From positions 705,780,456-705,844,455 of the forward strand of contig OX422207.1 of NCBI GenBank assembly GCA_949130495.1: DNA of 64,000 nucleotides. Direction: 5' to 3'. The DNA comes from Sambucus nigra (taxonomy: Eukaryota; Streptophyta; Magnoliopsida; Dipsacales; Adoxaceae). The number at the start of each line of letters is the position of its first letter. The stretch's first letter is position 1. A program made the position numbers and the translations under genes. The notes under the pieces are model-generated. The model had not been told where the DNA came from. It ran no database searches and saw nothing but the letters and a program-made list of their open reading frames with translations. This document shows, piece by piece, positions 35,961-49,251 of the stretch.

Positions 35961-36583
35961 ACAAAGTCTATCTCTCGACTGGGGGGTAGGCTTGGTATCT
36001 CCTGGAATACATCGGAATACTCACGAACGACAGGGATCGAGTCTAAAGGAATCATAACCTCCTTAGAGGTATCCTCCTCTATATAATACAAATGAGCAGT
36101 CGAACCTCCCTCTGGGAGAGGCATCGCCACTACAAACATCTCTTGCCCCGGAATGGCAAAAACAATGATCCCACCGAAGCAATCAATCATGGTTCTATAA
36201 GCTGTGAGCCAATCCATACCGATAATAACATTATGCTCATGCATATCTAAGACTAACATGTCTGCAGGTAATACCAAACTACCAATCTCTACCCCCACTT
36301 CCCGGCATATAAAGAAGATAAGCGACCCACACCCCAGTGGTGAGTCTACACACGTCACTGTGCTCTCTGCTGTGGCTAACAACCCTAAGGCCTTCGCAAA
36401 ATGCGTAGCTATAAAACAATGTGTCGCCCCAGTATCAAACAAAACCCGACCCATAGTACCATGGATATGAAACATACCCTCAATCGCGGGTGGTGCCTGT
36501 GGAGCTGCTGCCTGGTGGACGTTATAGACACGTCCGTACTGTAACTGACCCTGCTGCACTGGAGCTGCTGGTAGGGCTGGCAC
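35961..36583 (-). pseudogene. Aspartic protease of Tekay-like element
   Basis: The active site DTGATH is at 36419-36436 (RC), within GRVLFDTGATHCFIA. NVIIGMDWLTAYR is near 36230-36190. The frame is open from 36583 and runs into RT. A TAA after APQQ near 36643 separates it from Gag. Confidence 0.9.
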
Positions 36584-36643
36584 CTGGGCTGGAGCTGGGA
36601 GGGAAGCTGGAAAAAGTGGTCTCTGTGGTTCATTACGGGTAAC

Positions 36644-37748
36644 TTACTGCTGTGGGGCCCTATTACCCTCTGGGAAATCCTGGCGCTTATGACCATGATT
36701 GCCGCATACAAAACACCGGCCTCTGAAGTTACCTCCCCTCTGACCCTGCTGACCATGGCCCTGCTGGCCATTACCTCCCCGCCACTGGCCCTGTTGGCCC
36801 TGATTAGCACGCTGTTGGCCCTGTTGATTAGACTGACCCTGCTGGCCCTTCCTATAACTCCCAAATCCCTGCCTGAAATCACCTGAACGGAATCGCTTAG
36901 CAGGGTCCCCCTGATGGGAACTCTGCTCGTGTTGACGAGTCTGTCCATGAGATGGTGCCCCACTAGCACTACTACCCCTGGTTCTGCCCTGCTGGCTGGA
37001 ATCTCCTGCTCTCCTGCTTCCCTGCATATGGAAGCGGTGATCCTGGCAATGTAGTAACGCAACATTGAGTACATCAGTGAAAGTACTCAGAGATAGATTC
37101 CCTATAAGATGTTGACGAATCCTCCAAGCTAACCTGTCCACAAACAACATTATCTTCTTACTATCAGTAGGTTCCTCATCTGGCACTATGGTGAGAAGTC
37201 TCATGAGCTCATCCTCAAACTCAGCAACGGTAGAGTTCTCCTATTTCAAATTCAGTAATTTCCGCCTCATCTCAGTCTGCACGGCGGGTGGAAAGTACTT
37301 GCGGTCAAACCACTCCCAGAATGGCTGAATAGGGATCGTGTCCCTCTCCTCCAAGGTGGTAGTGGACTCCCACCACTGCAAAGCGGCCCCCACCAGCTTA
37401 AAGGAAGCCAATAACTGCCTTTGCATGTCAGTGCACTCATACATACGAAGATGCCTGGATGTCTTTCTTCCATTGGCTGACTGTGACGCTATCTGAGCTA
37501 CCAAAGAACTCAGGGGGATGCGCCTTCTGAAAAGCGTCCCTAACCCTCTCCCATGCAGATGGAAGCTGTGATGGTACTGGCGCCACTGCCTGAATCTGGG
37601 GTGGAGCCTGCTGAACCACTGCTAGCGCGGCATTCACCGCCTGAGCAACAATGGCGGCTACTTCATTAGCATTCATAGTGACTTGTGCCGGAGCTGCTGG
37701 CTGCTCGGCCTGGGCACGCCTATCCTTCGGTGCATGTCTCTGAGGCAT
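36644..37748 (-). pseudogene. Gag of Tekay-like element (frameshift, amber stop)
   Basis: Starts MPQRHAPKDRR at 37748. FKLVGAALQWWES is near 37400. A frameshift lies near 37450-37500 and a TAG at 37241-37243 (NLK-stop-ENSTVAEFE). A Gln/Gly-rich stretch (36860-36720) leads to the single zinc knuckle CFVCGNHGHKRQDF, in which the fourth metal ligand is Phe instead of Cys. The start was chosen as the first Met before the conserved N-terminus. Confidence 0.88.
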
Positions 37749-37921
37749 CTGAAACGTGAAGAATTTTATTAGTCTCCAGTCATTATCAAATCCCAAATGG
37801 CTGGAGATGTAAATGTAAAAGCAGGAATACAACAATCCTAAAAATAGGGCTCTATAGGAAAAATGTTAAGCTGAAAGCGAAAATAAGCCGTACAGATCCT
37901 ATGGACACTAGAACCTGATGC

Positions 37922-37933
37922 TCTGATACCACC
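37922..37933 (-). promoter_or_regulatory. Met-tRNA primer binding site of Tekay-like element
   Basis: The minus strand reads TGGTATCAGAGC two bases after the 5' LTR end. It is a perfect match to the initiator tRNA-Met complement used by most plant LTR elements. Confidence 0.9.
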
Positions 37934-40739
37934 TGTGACACCCCGCCTAATTAAATACTGGGCGATCACTCCTTTATTAAATTAAAATCAAGGTGAACAG
38001 TTGGTTCATTCTTAGCATCACTGTCGTAAAAATAACTTTTCCAAATTTAACACCCTATTTAACATAGCTAAGTGTCAAAACCATTTTTTTAAACATTGCT
38101 TTCCAATTTTATTTATTTATTTTTTAAACAATCAATCCAATAATTTAAAATTTAACAACCCAATCCCAGCATTTAAAACATAAAGTAAAACATACATGCT
38201 GAATAAATCCCAAAGTAACAGTAGTAGAAATAACTGAAATACAAATGTCCCAATACAACAGATAAATAGTGGAAAGGGCGACACATGCCCAATAAGGAAA
38301 ATGATAGAAGTGGAATCAAGTAAATGAAATCGTCCAAGCAAGTGGCCTGCAACTCCCACCTAAGTTGTAGCACGTTGCTTCCAAGGGATCCTAAACAAGA
38401 CGCCCCTGTGGCTGGGCACCTGTAATATATACATATATATATACAAGAGAGAAAGAGGAATAGAAACGGGTCAGAGCCCGATAGTGTATATGATTTAAAA
38501 ATTCTTTTAGCAAGAATTTAAATTGATACAGGCCAATGCAACAACATATTAGTGCGACACTCTCTTGAGAAATTCTCGCCTCTCTTCTAATGTGCACTCC
38601 TATCGCACTAACCTTCCCAATGGTTTATCTCATCATATATCACACTATCCTTCCCCAAGGATTTAACTTATCTTAGGTGACTCTCAAAATTTAAGATTTA
38701 ACAACATCATGGTTTAAAAAGGATAATTTCATTTAGTACAAAATGCTCATTTTAACTTTATTGATTCATAATGTTTTTTTCAATATCATATTATACTTTT
38801 CAAAACAAGTATTTCCAATTTGAGTCATTATACATGTCTTACTTACCATAACACAGTAGGCAGTTTCCCATATTTCAGAAGTTCATATATATATTAAATA
38901 CTCGTATAATATATATATATATATTCTAACAGCACCCCACATAAAATTTTATGGTGCGGGCATACTCTGCTATCCAATCCCCGTATCAATCGTACTAAAG
39001 GGAATACAAGTTCGGAATCACTCTCGAACTGTATAAATACATACACAAACAATATTGAGGCGGAACATAGTTTCCAAGTCCAAGAGGTCAGTACATACCC
39101 TCACGTCTCTTAGGACCGTGACTACAGATTCGATAGCCTGTATCTAGGATTTCTATCTTCTAGGGTACGAGTCAATATCCCCCATAAGGCACACGAGATA
39201 AGATCGTCCCAGCGCGGTAACCTCAGGGATAACAAGTAGCTTGGGCATGATTTTCACAAGTATATAATATATGCATACACAATCATATAAATATACCACT
39301 TTTATTATATTTAGGTTTATCCAATAACCCACATTCACAACATTTATCCTTATTTTCCCATTATTATTTATCAAGTATAATGGTTCATTTCTAACTTTAA
39401 TTGGAAGGGGTTTTCCAACTTACTACGTAACCCTCATGGATTCTATTCTTCCAAATGTACAATTCAGTAGATATCCATTTATGTTCCAACGTAACTCTCT
39501 CTTACGTGTCTCTCCCCTTTAATATATACTTACATTATCCCTTATGCAAAATATCCCAAAAATATAGATTTCGCCTTACATTAAAGGATTTTGAATTTTA
39601 TTTTCAATGATGAGAATTTCAAACGGTTTCGAAATCGGAATTAAAATGGAGTTTTAATTGAATTTTTATTATCTCTAAGAGTCCTCAAAACATAAAACTC
39701 TCTAGCAAAAAAAATATAAAAAAATATTGAACGGTCCGATTGAGCTGAATTAATTTCTGTAGCTTCCTCTCGTCTTCAGCTAATTCTCTATAAAATTTCA
39801 TCCAATTCCAATGGTCCGATCGAGCTGATTTTTTTTCGGTAGCTTCCTTTCCAATTTTTTTAGTGTTTGTATCTGATTAGAACTATTTTCTTAATCAAAA
39901 TCTTAATCCTTTACATGACAAAGGGTTTCCAGAATATCATATAAATCGTCACTACATGAAAATTTCCCATCTCAAATTGGGTTTTTCTTCCATAAATCTC
40001 ATCTTAATAACTCCTAAACTGATATGGATGATGCATCAACGAAATAAGAAAGATAAACACTTTCCTGGGGTTTTCAGAAATCTGGTTTGGTGTTGAATTT
40101 GGTTTGGTTGCGTTCCCCGTCTCGCGATCTACGTGGCGGCGGTGGCGGCGGTGCAAACGGGTGAGTTTTGAGCCTTGGAATGCCTTGAGAGCTCTCTCCT
40201 CTACTCTCCAATGTCCGTTCTAGTGTTTTGAGTTATCTAACCCTAGGAGATAACCTAAAAATCTGATATAACCCCTTTAATTTTCGTGGGTTTAATTACC
40301 CAAAAATACAAAATGACTAAAATGCCCTCCCGGGGTACTAATTAGGCCTAAAAACGCCCCGAGACCCAAATCAAACTCCCGGGTATACTTTTCTGACTAT
40401 CTCGACCCTTCCGGACGCGTTGGAGCACTCAAAATGACAATATGAACAACTTATAAAATATTACTTTTATTTATCAATATTTAGTCCCGACGCGACACGG
40501 GCGCGTCCCGACTCAAATTTCTAAAATTGTTATTTTATTCACTCGTGACATTTAATATGGCCACTATTATATATTACTTTGCTCATTAGTAATATTCAAC
40601 AAATTTTCCCATAATTACTAACTCTCATCACGTTAATAATTATAACATAATTAATTTCTGAATTTTTATTAAATAATTAATTCACATTAAATTTAATAAA
40701 TCCCCAAATTAATATAGCATAAAAATACGGGGTATTAAA
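37934..40739 (-). repeat. 5' LTR of Tekay-like element (2806 bp)
   Basis: Aligns end to end with 30293-33105. Its outer end reads ...TATTAAA rather than TATTACA, one change from the TG...CA rule. The flanking CATAG duplication still fixes the border. Confidence 0.92.
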
Positions 40740-41680
40740 CATAGTCCCTACTGTAGGGTTGGTTACAATAAATTGACTTTACTGTAGAGGCATGAGTACT
40801 AGAGGTTCAGTGAGGTATCATTTGACCTGATCAAAGGCTTCCTAACACGCTTAATTCCAAAATTTAGCTGAGTCCTTCCGGATAAGCTTAAAAATTTGAT
40901 CGTAGAGGGAGGTTAGTAGCTAAATGAACATACTGATGTATTGGATCCTACCCAAGAATCCAAACATTTCTTTTTCCGTTCAGTGTGGCATCATCTTGAT
41001 TATGGACTTTAGTTTGGAGGGGTCTACCTCAATCCCTTTTTTACTGACCATGAATCCAAGGAGTTTTCCTTTGGTGACACCAAAGATGCATTTTTGTGGG
41101 TTGAGTCACTTCTAGTACTATCATGGTCACTTAAAGAATTTATCAAGTCCAAAATGTGACCTTTTCGAGTCTTGGGCTTGATGATCATTTCATTGACATA
41201 GACTTCAACTTCCTTATGGATAAAGACATGATAATGGTTATAGTGTCCCTTTGGTAGATAGCCCGGGTCTTTTTCAGATGAAATGGCATGACTGGGTAGC
41301 AAAAGGTTCCCTATGGGGTGATGAAGGCAGTCTTCTCCTGATGGTCAAAATGCATCTTAATTTGGTTATACCCAATAAAACTGTTAACAAAAGATTTGAG
41401 AGAATGAGTGGTAGTGTTATTTATGATCATGTCGATGTTAGGCAACGAATAATCATCCTGGGATGCCTTATTTAGGTCTCAATAGTTTATGCACATGTGG
41501 ACTCTCCCTCTTTATTTGAACACAAGGATATTATTTGCTAGCCATGTAGGTATTTGAAAACGTGAATGAAGCCAACGTTTAACTATTTCACCACCTGATC
41601 TTTGACTTTGAGGTACCACTCTGTCCACAGTTATTTCAATTTCTGCTTCACTTTTATAGTGGATTACTCGGATAAATTTT
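40740..41680 (-). pseudogene. Reverse transcriptase of second Tat/Ogre-like element
   Basis: Continuation of the pol pseudogene split at 30292. The minus strand reads RVHMCIN, then DLNKAS, SLPNIDMIINNTT and SFIGYNQIKM (about 41515-41370). A VYVNEMI segment near 41220-41190 marks the YVDD site, decayed to YVNE. HLWCHQ and LDSWSVKKG-type pieces follow. Several frameshifts. Gag and protease are absent: the sequence stops at about 41680 where the copia LTR begins. Confidence 0.8.
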
Positions 41681-41686
41681 TTTAAA

Positions 41687-42813
41687 GGAGTGCGCTTATG
41701 ATCTTAATGGAATATTTATATAATTAAATGTCCAGCACATACAAATCCAAATTTTATCATTTTATCCTAAGACATGTAGCTAGGTGATAAACCAAATAAA
41801 TTAAAGCATGCAAACAAACAAGGCAATTCGAGGAAAAATACCTTACGGGCAAAAACTTTTATTTTCATCACTTTAGAAATATTACAAGACATTCAACATA
41901 TATACTACTGGACACCCGCCATAAGTATAATGTGATAGTCTTCACAAATAACTAATGAATCCTACTCGGTGAGCATAAGTCCACATGTGGCCTTCCACGA
42001 TTGGTATCCACCGATTCGCCTTTATCTTCAATAATAATTCCCTCGAGAATCACAATGGTCAATCGTGAAGAAACTCTCTCCATAAGAGTTGTGTATGCAA
42101 GGATACATATTATGTAGGGTTCAAAAATATTCACACAAATTTATTATGGGAATGAATTTTTTGAATCAAAAGGGTTTTTCTAAACTCAAAAGTATCAAAA
42201 CTTTTAGAAAAGATATGGAAAAATAGTTTTAGCAAAAGTCTTAGAAAAGTTCCACACGAAACAAGTATTTATAAAGGGAACACAAATTTCAAGGAGGCTT
42301 AACTCATTCGAACGAAAATGTGGCTCGTTCGAACGAGAACAGCAGATCGTTAGAACGAAAGACAAGTTCGTTCAAACGAAATGCTATCTCGTCCATCTTC
42401 AAATGACATTCAAACAGAGTGAAATAGTACGCCCTCGTTAGATTGTCGTTAGATAAAATGAAGAAACGAGGCTTCGAACTAGAAGGATAATTCGTTCTAA
42501 CGAGAATGCCTTCTCATTTGAATGAGACATGCAAATTTTGAAAATTTTTAAACATAAAACATGCCTTCATTTTTTAAGATAAAAATCTAGTTTCCGTTTT
42601 AAAAAAAATAAAATATCCCCAAATAAATTTAATGAATATATTTAAACTATTAATAGAATTATACCTTCATAGTGTGGAGAACCATTAAATTTGAAGATGT
42701 TAGAGATTCGATTCTTCGTGATGGCTCGATCCAAATGGTAACGAGATACGCCAAAATATATGTAAGCCTAAACTATGACCAAATGATAGAAATTATGCTC
42801 TTACAAATCTCCC
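41687..42813 (-). repeat. 3' LTR of copia derivative
   Basis: Its left 170 bp match 49252-49435. On the minus strand it starts TGTAAGAGCATAATTTC. The promoter is probably TATAAATA at 42266-42273 (RC). Six palindrome-like motifs lie upstream of it on the coding strand. Confidence 0.75.
42304..42527. promoter_or_regulatory. Six TTCGAA-type palindromes upstream of copia TATA
   Basis: 42324-42337 is a perfect 14-bp palindrome, CTCGTTCGAACGAG. Related copies are at 42304-42316, 42346-42359, 42366-42380, 42490-42505 and 42511-42527. On the element's strand they lie 30-255 bp before the TATA box. The core matches the cluster in the Ty3/gypsy-type tandem element at 8-15 kb. Confidence 0.65.
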
Positions 42814-42829
42814 CCTTTTGGCTATTCCA

Positions 42830-45800
42830 TGTGACACCCCGCCTAATTAAATATCGGGCGAGCACTCCTTTATTAAATTAAATTAAGGTGAATAGTTTGG
42901 TTCATTCTTAGCATCACTGTCGTAAAAATAAACTTTCCAATTTAACACCCTAAATAATTAAGCTAAGTGTCAAAGCCATATTTAAACATTACTTTCCAAA
43001 TTTTTATTTAAAGAAAATGATTTATTTATTTATTAACAACATTTCAACAATTAAGAATCACGCCACAATAAACCTGGAACACAATCCAATTAATTTAAAG
43101 CATTCGTCAATCGAATTTCAACATGCGAAATATAAAGTAACACAATTCAAACTGAATAAATCCCATAGTGACAATACTAGAAATAAATGAAATACAAATG
43201 TCCCAATAACAATGAAATAATGGAAAGGGCGACACATGCCCAATAAATGAGAATGCTAGAAGTGGAGTCAATAAAGGAAGCCGTCTACGCAAGTGACCTG
43301 CAACTCCCACCTAAGCTGCAGCACGTTCCTTTCAAGGAATCCTAAGCAAGACGCCCCTGTGGCTGGGCACTTGAAATATATACATATATATACAAGAGAG
43401 AGGGAGAAAAAGAAACGGGTCAGAGCCCGATAGTGTGTATGATTTAAAATTTGTTTAGCAAGTATTTAAATTGATACAGGCCAATGCAACAACATATTAG
43501 AGCGACACTCTCTTGAGAAATTCTCACCTCTCTTCTAATATGCACGCCTATCGTACTAACCTTCCCAACGGTTTATCTTATCATTTTATCATACTAACCT
43601 TCAAAATAATTTAGCTTATCATAACTTGCTCATAAGATTTCAAAAACGAACAATATCATTGTTTAAAAAGAATACTTCCAATTAGCAGCACAACTCTCGT
43701 TTTAGCTTTATTAATTTATAAAGTTTCCCAATGTCATATTATACTTTCACAAAACAAGTATTTACTATTTGAGTCATCAACCATGTCCTACTTATCAAAT
43801 CACAGTAGGCAGTTTCAAATTTCCAAATCTCATTTATATATTACATACTCGTATAATATATATAAAATAACAGCACCCCAAATAAAACTATGGTGCATGC
43901 ATACTTCTACTATCCAAACCCCATACCACTCATATCAAGGGGAATATAGATTCGGAATCACTCTCGAACTGTATTAACACATACACAAACAATATCGAGG
44001 CGAAGCATAGATTCCAAGTCTCTAAGAGGATGGCACATACTCGCGTCTCTTAGGACCGTCTGAACTATCAATTTGATAGCCTGTACCAAGGATATGTATC
44101 TTCTAGGGTACAAGTCAATATCCCCCATAAAGGTCCCATCAAGATAAGACTGTCCCAGCACGGTAACCTCAAGGATAGCAAGTAGCGCGGTATGTTTTTC
44201 ACATGTATATAATATATGTACACACAATGATATAAATATACCACTTTTATCATATTAATATAGGTTCCTCTCATCACCCATAATTACAACATTTATCCTT
44301 AATTTCAAATTATTAGTATTACGTATAAGGTTTCATCTCTAACCTTAACTCGAAGAGTTTTCTCACTTATTACGTGACACTCGCGGACTCTCTCCTTCCA
44401 AGTAGAAAATTCAGTAGGTATACCTCTATTCACTATCGTAGCGATTCGCCGTAATCTCTCACTTGAAATATGTAGTTTATCGTTCATTATATAATTATCC
44501 CAAAAGCAAAATTCTCGTCTTATAATAAAGTTCCCAACACTTATTCATATATCCTACTGGTCTTTCCTATCTCCCAAACCATTTTATTAAGAATACCCAA
44601 GAATTATTTCACGATAAATTTAATTTAACTAATTTAAACAAGGGAAATAGGAGTCTGCCATGAGGGGTCGATCGATCGAGGTCTGGGGCTCGATCGATCG
44701 AACCTTCGATCGATCAAAGCTCTAGGCTCGATCGATCGATCAAGCAGGTCTGCGAAATCTGCAGAATTGCAGTTACGGGTTTCATCTCCAAACTTACACC
44801 AAATCCATATTTTCTAATCCCAATCGTCCCAGAATTGATACTTCAAACCTTATATAATCATATCAGGTATTTTCAACGTAAAACATATCAATTTACATCA
44901 CTAAACATGGATTAATCAGGCCATAATTCATTTAAAACTCAAGAACCCTAAAAATCTCTAACTCTTGATTCTAAATCTGTCTTATCCTAGAATTTCTTTC
45001 TTATTTACACCAAAATTTCGTGGGTTATCTTTCTACCTCACAAGAGACATCCAGAATAAAGTTTAAGTCTTTACTACATTCAAATTCCTATCACAATTTG
45101 GGTTTTCTTCCATATATTTCATCCCTAATCATTCCTAAACTAATATGGAAATTGCACCAACGAAAATGGCAAGATAAACAATTGCTTGGGATTTTCGACA
45201 TTCTGATTTGCAGATGTTTTTGGTGTGGTTGCGTAGCCCGTTGCGCGATCTACGCGTTGGTGGTGGTTGTGGTGTAAACGGATGACTTTTGGGGCCTTGG
45301 ATTGCCTTGGAAGCTTTCTTCTTCCCTCTCCTATGGCCGTCACTTGTGTTTGAGTTTTCTAACCCTAGATGACTAACCTAAATGGCTGATATATGTTTCT
45401 GATTTTCGTGGGTTTAATTATCCAAAAAGGTGAAATGACCAAAATGCCCTCCCGGGTTACTAATTAGGCCTAAAAATACCCCGAGACCCAAACTACACCC
45501 TCGGGTACACTTTTCTGACTATCTCGATCCTTACAGACACGTTGGCGCACTCAAAACGACCATACGAAGAACTTATAAAATATTCACTTTTTATTTATCA
45601 ATAATTAGTCCCGACGCGACACGGGCGCGTCCCGACTCAATTTTCCAAAATTATCATTTTATTCTCTCGTGACATTTAATATAATCAATATTACATATTA
45701 CTTTGATCATTAGTAATATTCAACAAATTTCTCATAATTACTAACTCTCGTCACGTTAATAATTATAACATAATTAATTTCCGGATTTTTATTAAATAAT

Positions 45801-45862
45801 TAACTCACATTAAATTTAATAAATCCCCAAATTAATATAGCATAAAAATACGGGGTATTACA
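42830..45862 (-). repeat. Solo Tekay-type LTR (3033 bp), duplication TTCCA
   Basis: TGTGACACCCCGCC at the left and GGGGTATTACA at the right match the ends of the LTRs at 30-40 kb, and long blocks inside align with them. TTCCA flanks both sides (42825-42829 and 45863-45867). No internal region is present, so two LTRs recombined to leave one. It is longer than, and diverged from, the 30-40 kb family. Confidence 0.92.
44668..44743. promoter_or_regulatory. Four GATCGATC palindromes in solo LTR
   Basis: TCGATCGATCGA at 44668-44679, CTCGATCGATCGA near 44690-44702, TTCGATCGATCAA at 44705-44717 and CTCGATCGATCGATCAA at 44727-44743. They stand 1120-1195 bp from the LTR's 5' end on its own strand. Confidence 0.6.
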
Positions 45863-45867
45863 TTCCA

Positions 45868-47690
45868 GTTCAAATATAAAATCGAAATCCAAATTACATT
45901 CAAATCCCCTAAGATAATGAAAATATCCTAATACCCTCCTAAACCTAAAAAAGGATAGGTACAAGATAGTGATTTCTTAAAAATTGATGTCTCCAAATAT
46001 CCACTTCTCCATGTTCTTCTCTTAGGCAGTTTATCTTCATCGAGTGTAATGTGAATATGAGCTTCTGAAGTTATCTACACACATGAAACAAATAAAATAC
46101 CCGTGATGCATCGAGTTTGACATTAAAACGAAATTCATAAAACTCCTCCCTCATATATCAAACTCCCCCATAATTTTTTCTCATCTTTTTATTTATTTCG
46201 AAATAGACAAGGTGTAAAAAATAATCATGAAATGCAAAACATCACATAAAAATATTAGAATGACACGCATGAAATGATAATATCAAAGGCTCCACAAAGT
46301 CTTTTTGAAATTTTCAAATTTTTTCAGGTAGAAAATTCTAACAAATACAACACAATAAGGAGAAACACAAAAACACCCGAATCATGGAAACAAAATGTAA
46401 GGGTGTGAGCATATCCTATAGGTTAATCGGTCTAGACAAACATGACACATGTGAACGAAGGATTGAGACACCACTAATGAAAGATCTCAAAGTCTACCTT
46501 AGGTGTAATAGTGGTGAACTCAAGTGAAATTGACTTAACCTAATCAACTAATCAATACCATAAGTGATTTTCACACCAATGACGCCCAAAACTATGTAAT
46601 TCTTTTCGAGATTTTTATCGGACGTGCAAACCCATTGTCCTTCAAATTAAATCCCTCAAAATCTCACATATTGTAATAATTATGTCAATTATTTTTGAGG
46701 AAATTAATGCTCATTCGTAGCGAAGCATTAATGTTCTAGAAATTTGCCTAGTACTTATGTTTTTTTGTGCCTTTAATCTTTTGGGCTCTTTTCTTTGCAA
46801 ATGGTGGCTTTTCACGCAAAATTAATTTGTGTTTCGAAACCCTATTATGTTGCTAAATATATACCAATCTTATCAAAAAAATGATTTTTGATATTTTTTC
46901 AGTCTAGGCAATGGTTCTTACATGCACTACTTCTATTATCTCGTTTTTCACATTTGATTCGTTTTAAAAAGAAGAATTGAGATGAAAACACTAGAATCGA
47001 CATGTGATAGGTAAGTGTAACACTCAAATAAGTTCGTGGTCCTGTGCATTAAAGGAGACAAGGAGTCAAACATTTAGCAAGTTGTCATCAAATCACATCT
47101 TAATGACTCCACATATTATAAAGAACATAAATAAAATATTTTCACATCTCAAAACACTACAAAATATTCATGTGGATATGGAATGAGGGTGACTCGGACA
47201 TCTTTAATATTAATCCACATAAGGTGAAAAATATATAAAAACTCTTTTTGGATCTTTTAAAAATTTTATCAAAATAAATATTTTTTCCTTTTTCACTTTT
47301 TCTCAAAAGAAACCAAAAATCTTTTTGTATTTTTCAAAATTTTCAAGAAAAACAAAACACTTTATGGATTTTTTTAAAAATATATCAAAATAAAAAATAT
47401 AAGGACAATGATAGTGCTCATTAGCAATAGAGATATGCAATATGAGCATGAAAAATACCCTATTCAAGTGACAAGTTGCAACCTCTATCATTAGGCCCGG
47501 AGGTGTTATCCAAAGGTGATGACATCCTATGCAAAACCTACATCAATTCTTGTGGTGTCTTGGATAAATAATTTACTTGATCTAAAAAACTCTCAAAATC
47601 TCTCATGTGATGTGTGGGAACATGCAGACTAACATGTATGGGAATGCGTGCGAGAACTCATGTTGGTACTCGTGTGGTAGCATATCATGG
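45868..47690 (-). other. Non-coding internal part of copia derivative
   Basis: AT-rich, with no domain recognised on either strand. It fills the place where pol would be between gag and the 3' LTR. Confidence 0.5.
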
Positions 47691-47699
47691 AAGATAACT

Positions 47700-49200
47700 A
47701 TGAGACACCTTTTTAACTTAAAGCCAAATTCCCTAAAGTGACCTCATTGCTTGCAATGTGAACAAACATACTTGGGCTTGGGTCAACTTCCCTCAAAACA
47801 TCTAGGACAAGCTCTCCTAAGTGGGTTAGGTCGAGGGACATATGGATCTAACACGAGCTCGAGAACTATCTCGGGTGCAACATGGGAAGTGGACGCACCA
47901 TTATAACCTATTCCTAGCCTCTCAATGTTACCTAAATCAGGACCGATGAACATCATTCCTACCTTCTTAGATGTGTTATCTAAAGTAACCTTGATCTCCC
48001 GGGCACGTTCGATATCTCTCTCAAGTGGGGATACATGGGATTCAATTTTCTCACGAGTTTCTGATGAAGATTAAAGATCTCTCATAAGACTAGCCATGGT
48101 GTTGTTCAAATATCTCTTTTTTCGTCCTAAAATGATCAACTGCTCACACAAGAAAATTTCACCTTCTCGAGTTAACTCATCGACACCTCACACTCTCTCT
48201 CTAAATCTAAAACCCTAAGAAACAAATCCTTATTGGTTTTTTTATTTTCAACATCTCGCTGTGAATATAACTAAACATATTTTGGATATCACCTTCTCCC
48301 TCACTCAAAATCTCATCCTCACACTCACTATCTCCCGAATGAATTGAAACATCATCGAGGCTCTCATGTTTAGATATGTCCTCTTCAGTGTGGGAAAAAC
48401 TAGAAGTTTTAACGTGACTAGCCTTGAATGAAATGCATGTTTCATGTGGTGATTCTCCTCATGAATCAATCGACACGATGTCACTATCGCTAAGAGTGGA
48501 TTTATTCGCAATATTTTTTCCATTTCTCTTTAGCCTAGTGTGACACTCATGTGCCTTCTGCCCTTTACCTTCACACCCATAACACCTTATGTCTTCCTCT
48601 TTCTCACTGTTACTCTTGACATCATTCTTATTTTTATTTTTCTCCGAGATCTTTTAAATTGAAAGAATTTTCTTTGGAAAATTTGAGAAAATTTTTAATT
48701 TTTTTCCAAACAAGTCCAAGTCATCAAAATCACAATCACCCTCAGATTCAGACTCACAAACTTTTTCTTTCTTATTTTCATAGTTTGAGTCTTTAAAGCA
48801 ATCCCTACTTCATTAGGTTTAATAGTTTTAGGGAACATTGCGATCTCATAAGTCTGAAGGTCTCCTACGAGTTATCTAACCCAAGATTGTATAAAATCGC
48901 TAAGGAATTAAGTACGGTGACATTAGGAATAAAATGGGAATGGAGTGACCTCAAAATCTTTTTCACAACTTTCTTCTCGAGAATTTCTCACCCAAATTAA
49001 GACTCAAATTAACAATTTCCAATAAATGTGCATAAAACTCATCAAATGACTTAGACTCTAACATAGTGATGGTCTCAAAGGTGTCAAATTTTAAAGATTT
49101 AATGGTTTTACAACATTTTTACCCTAGTGAGTGAGATGGAGGGTATCGCATGCTTCCTTAAACATAGTGCACATCATGACATGATGAAACTTGGCAGGGG
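47700..49200 (-). pseudogene. Gag remains of Ty1/copia derivative
   Basis: Minus strand: LVGDLQTYE near 48870, a knuckle CYGCEGKGQKAHEC (48543-48584, His ligand changed to Gln), a helical stretch with ERDIERAREIKVTLDN near 48030-47985, then RLGIGYNGAS near 47925 and a second Cys-rich motif KYVCSHCKQ-stop-GHF near 47790-47745. This order (gag, knuckle, coiled coil, second knuckle) is that of Ty1/copia polyproteins of plants. Many stops and frameshifts. Confidence 0.65.
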
Positions 49201-49230
49201 TGACAACTTCAAAAATGACACGAGTCGAAT

Positions 49231-49242
49231 GCTCTGATACCA
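49231..49242 (-). promoter_or_regulatory. Met-tRNA primer binding site of copia derivative
   Basis: The minus strand reads TGGTATCAGAGC, a perfect consensus, about 9 bases from the apparent LTR border at 49252. Confidence 0.8.
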
Positions 49243-49251
49243 ATTCGTAAA

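Larger units (their letters stand above)
30293..40739 (-). mobile_element. Near-complete Tekay-like chromovirus (10.4 kb), duplication CATAG
   Basis: LTRs of 2813 and 2806 bp flank a minus-strand gag-pol. The 5-bp target duplication CATAG is present at 30288-30292 and 40740-40744, joining two halves of one Tat/Ogre pol. The primer site is perfect and the purine tract clear. The coding region has only about six stops or frameshifts, and the LTRs differ by only a few bases per hundred by eye. This is therefore among the younger insertions here. One catalytic RT residue is changed. Confidence 0.93.

Noticed and set aside
37922..37933. Possible tRNA gene from the TGGTATCAGAGC match
   Set aside because: Only the 12-base complement of the tRNA 3' end is present, beside an LTR end. 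It is a primer binding site, not a tRNA gene; no cloverleaf was seen anywhere in the window.
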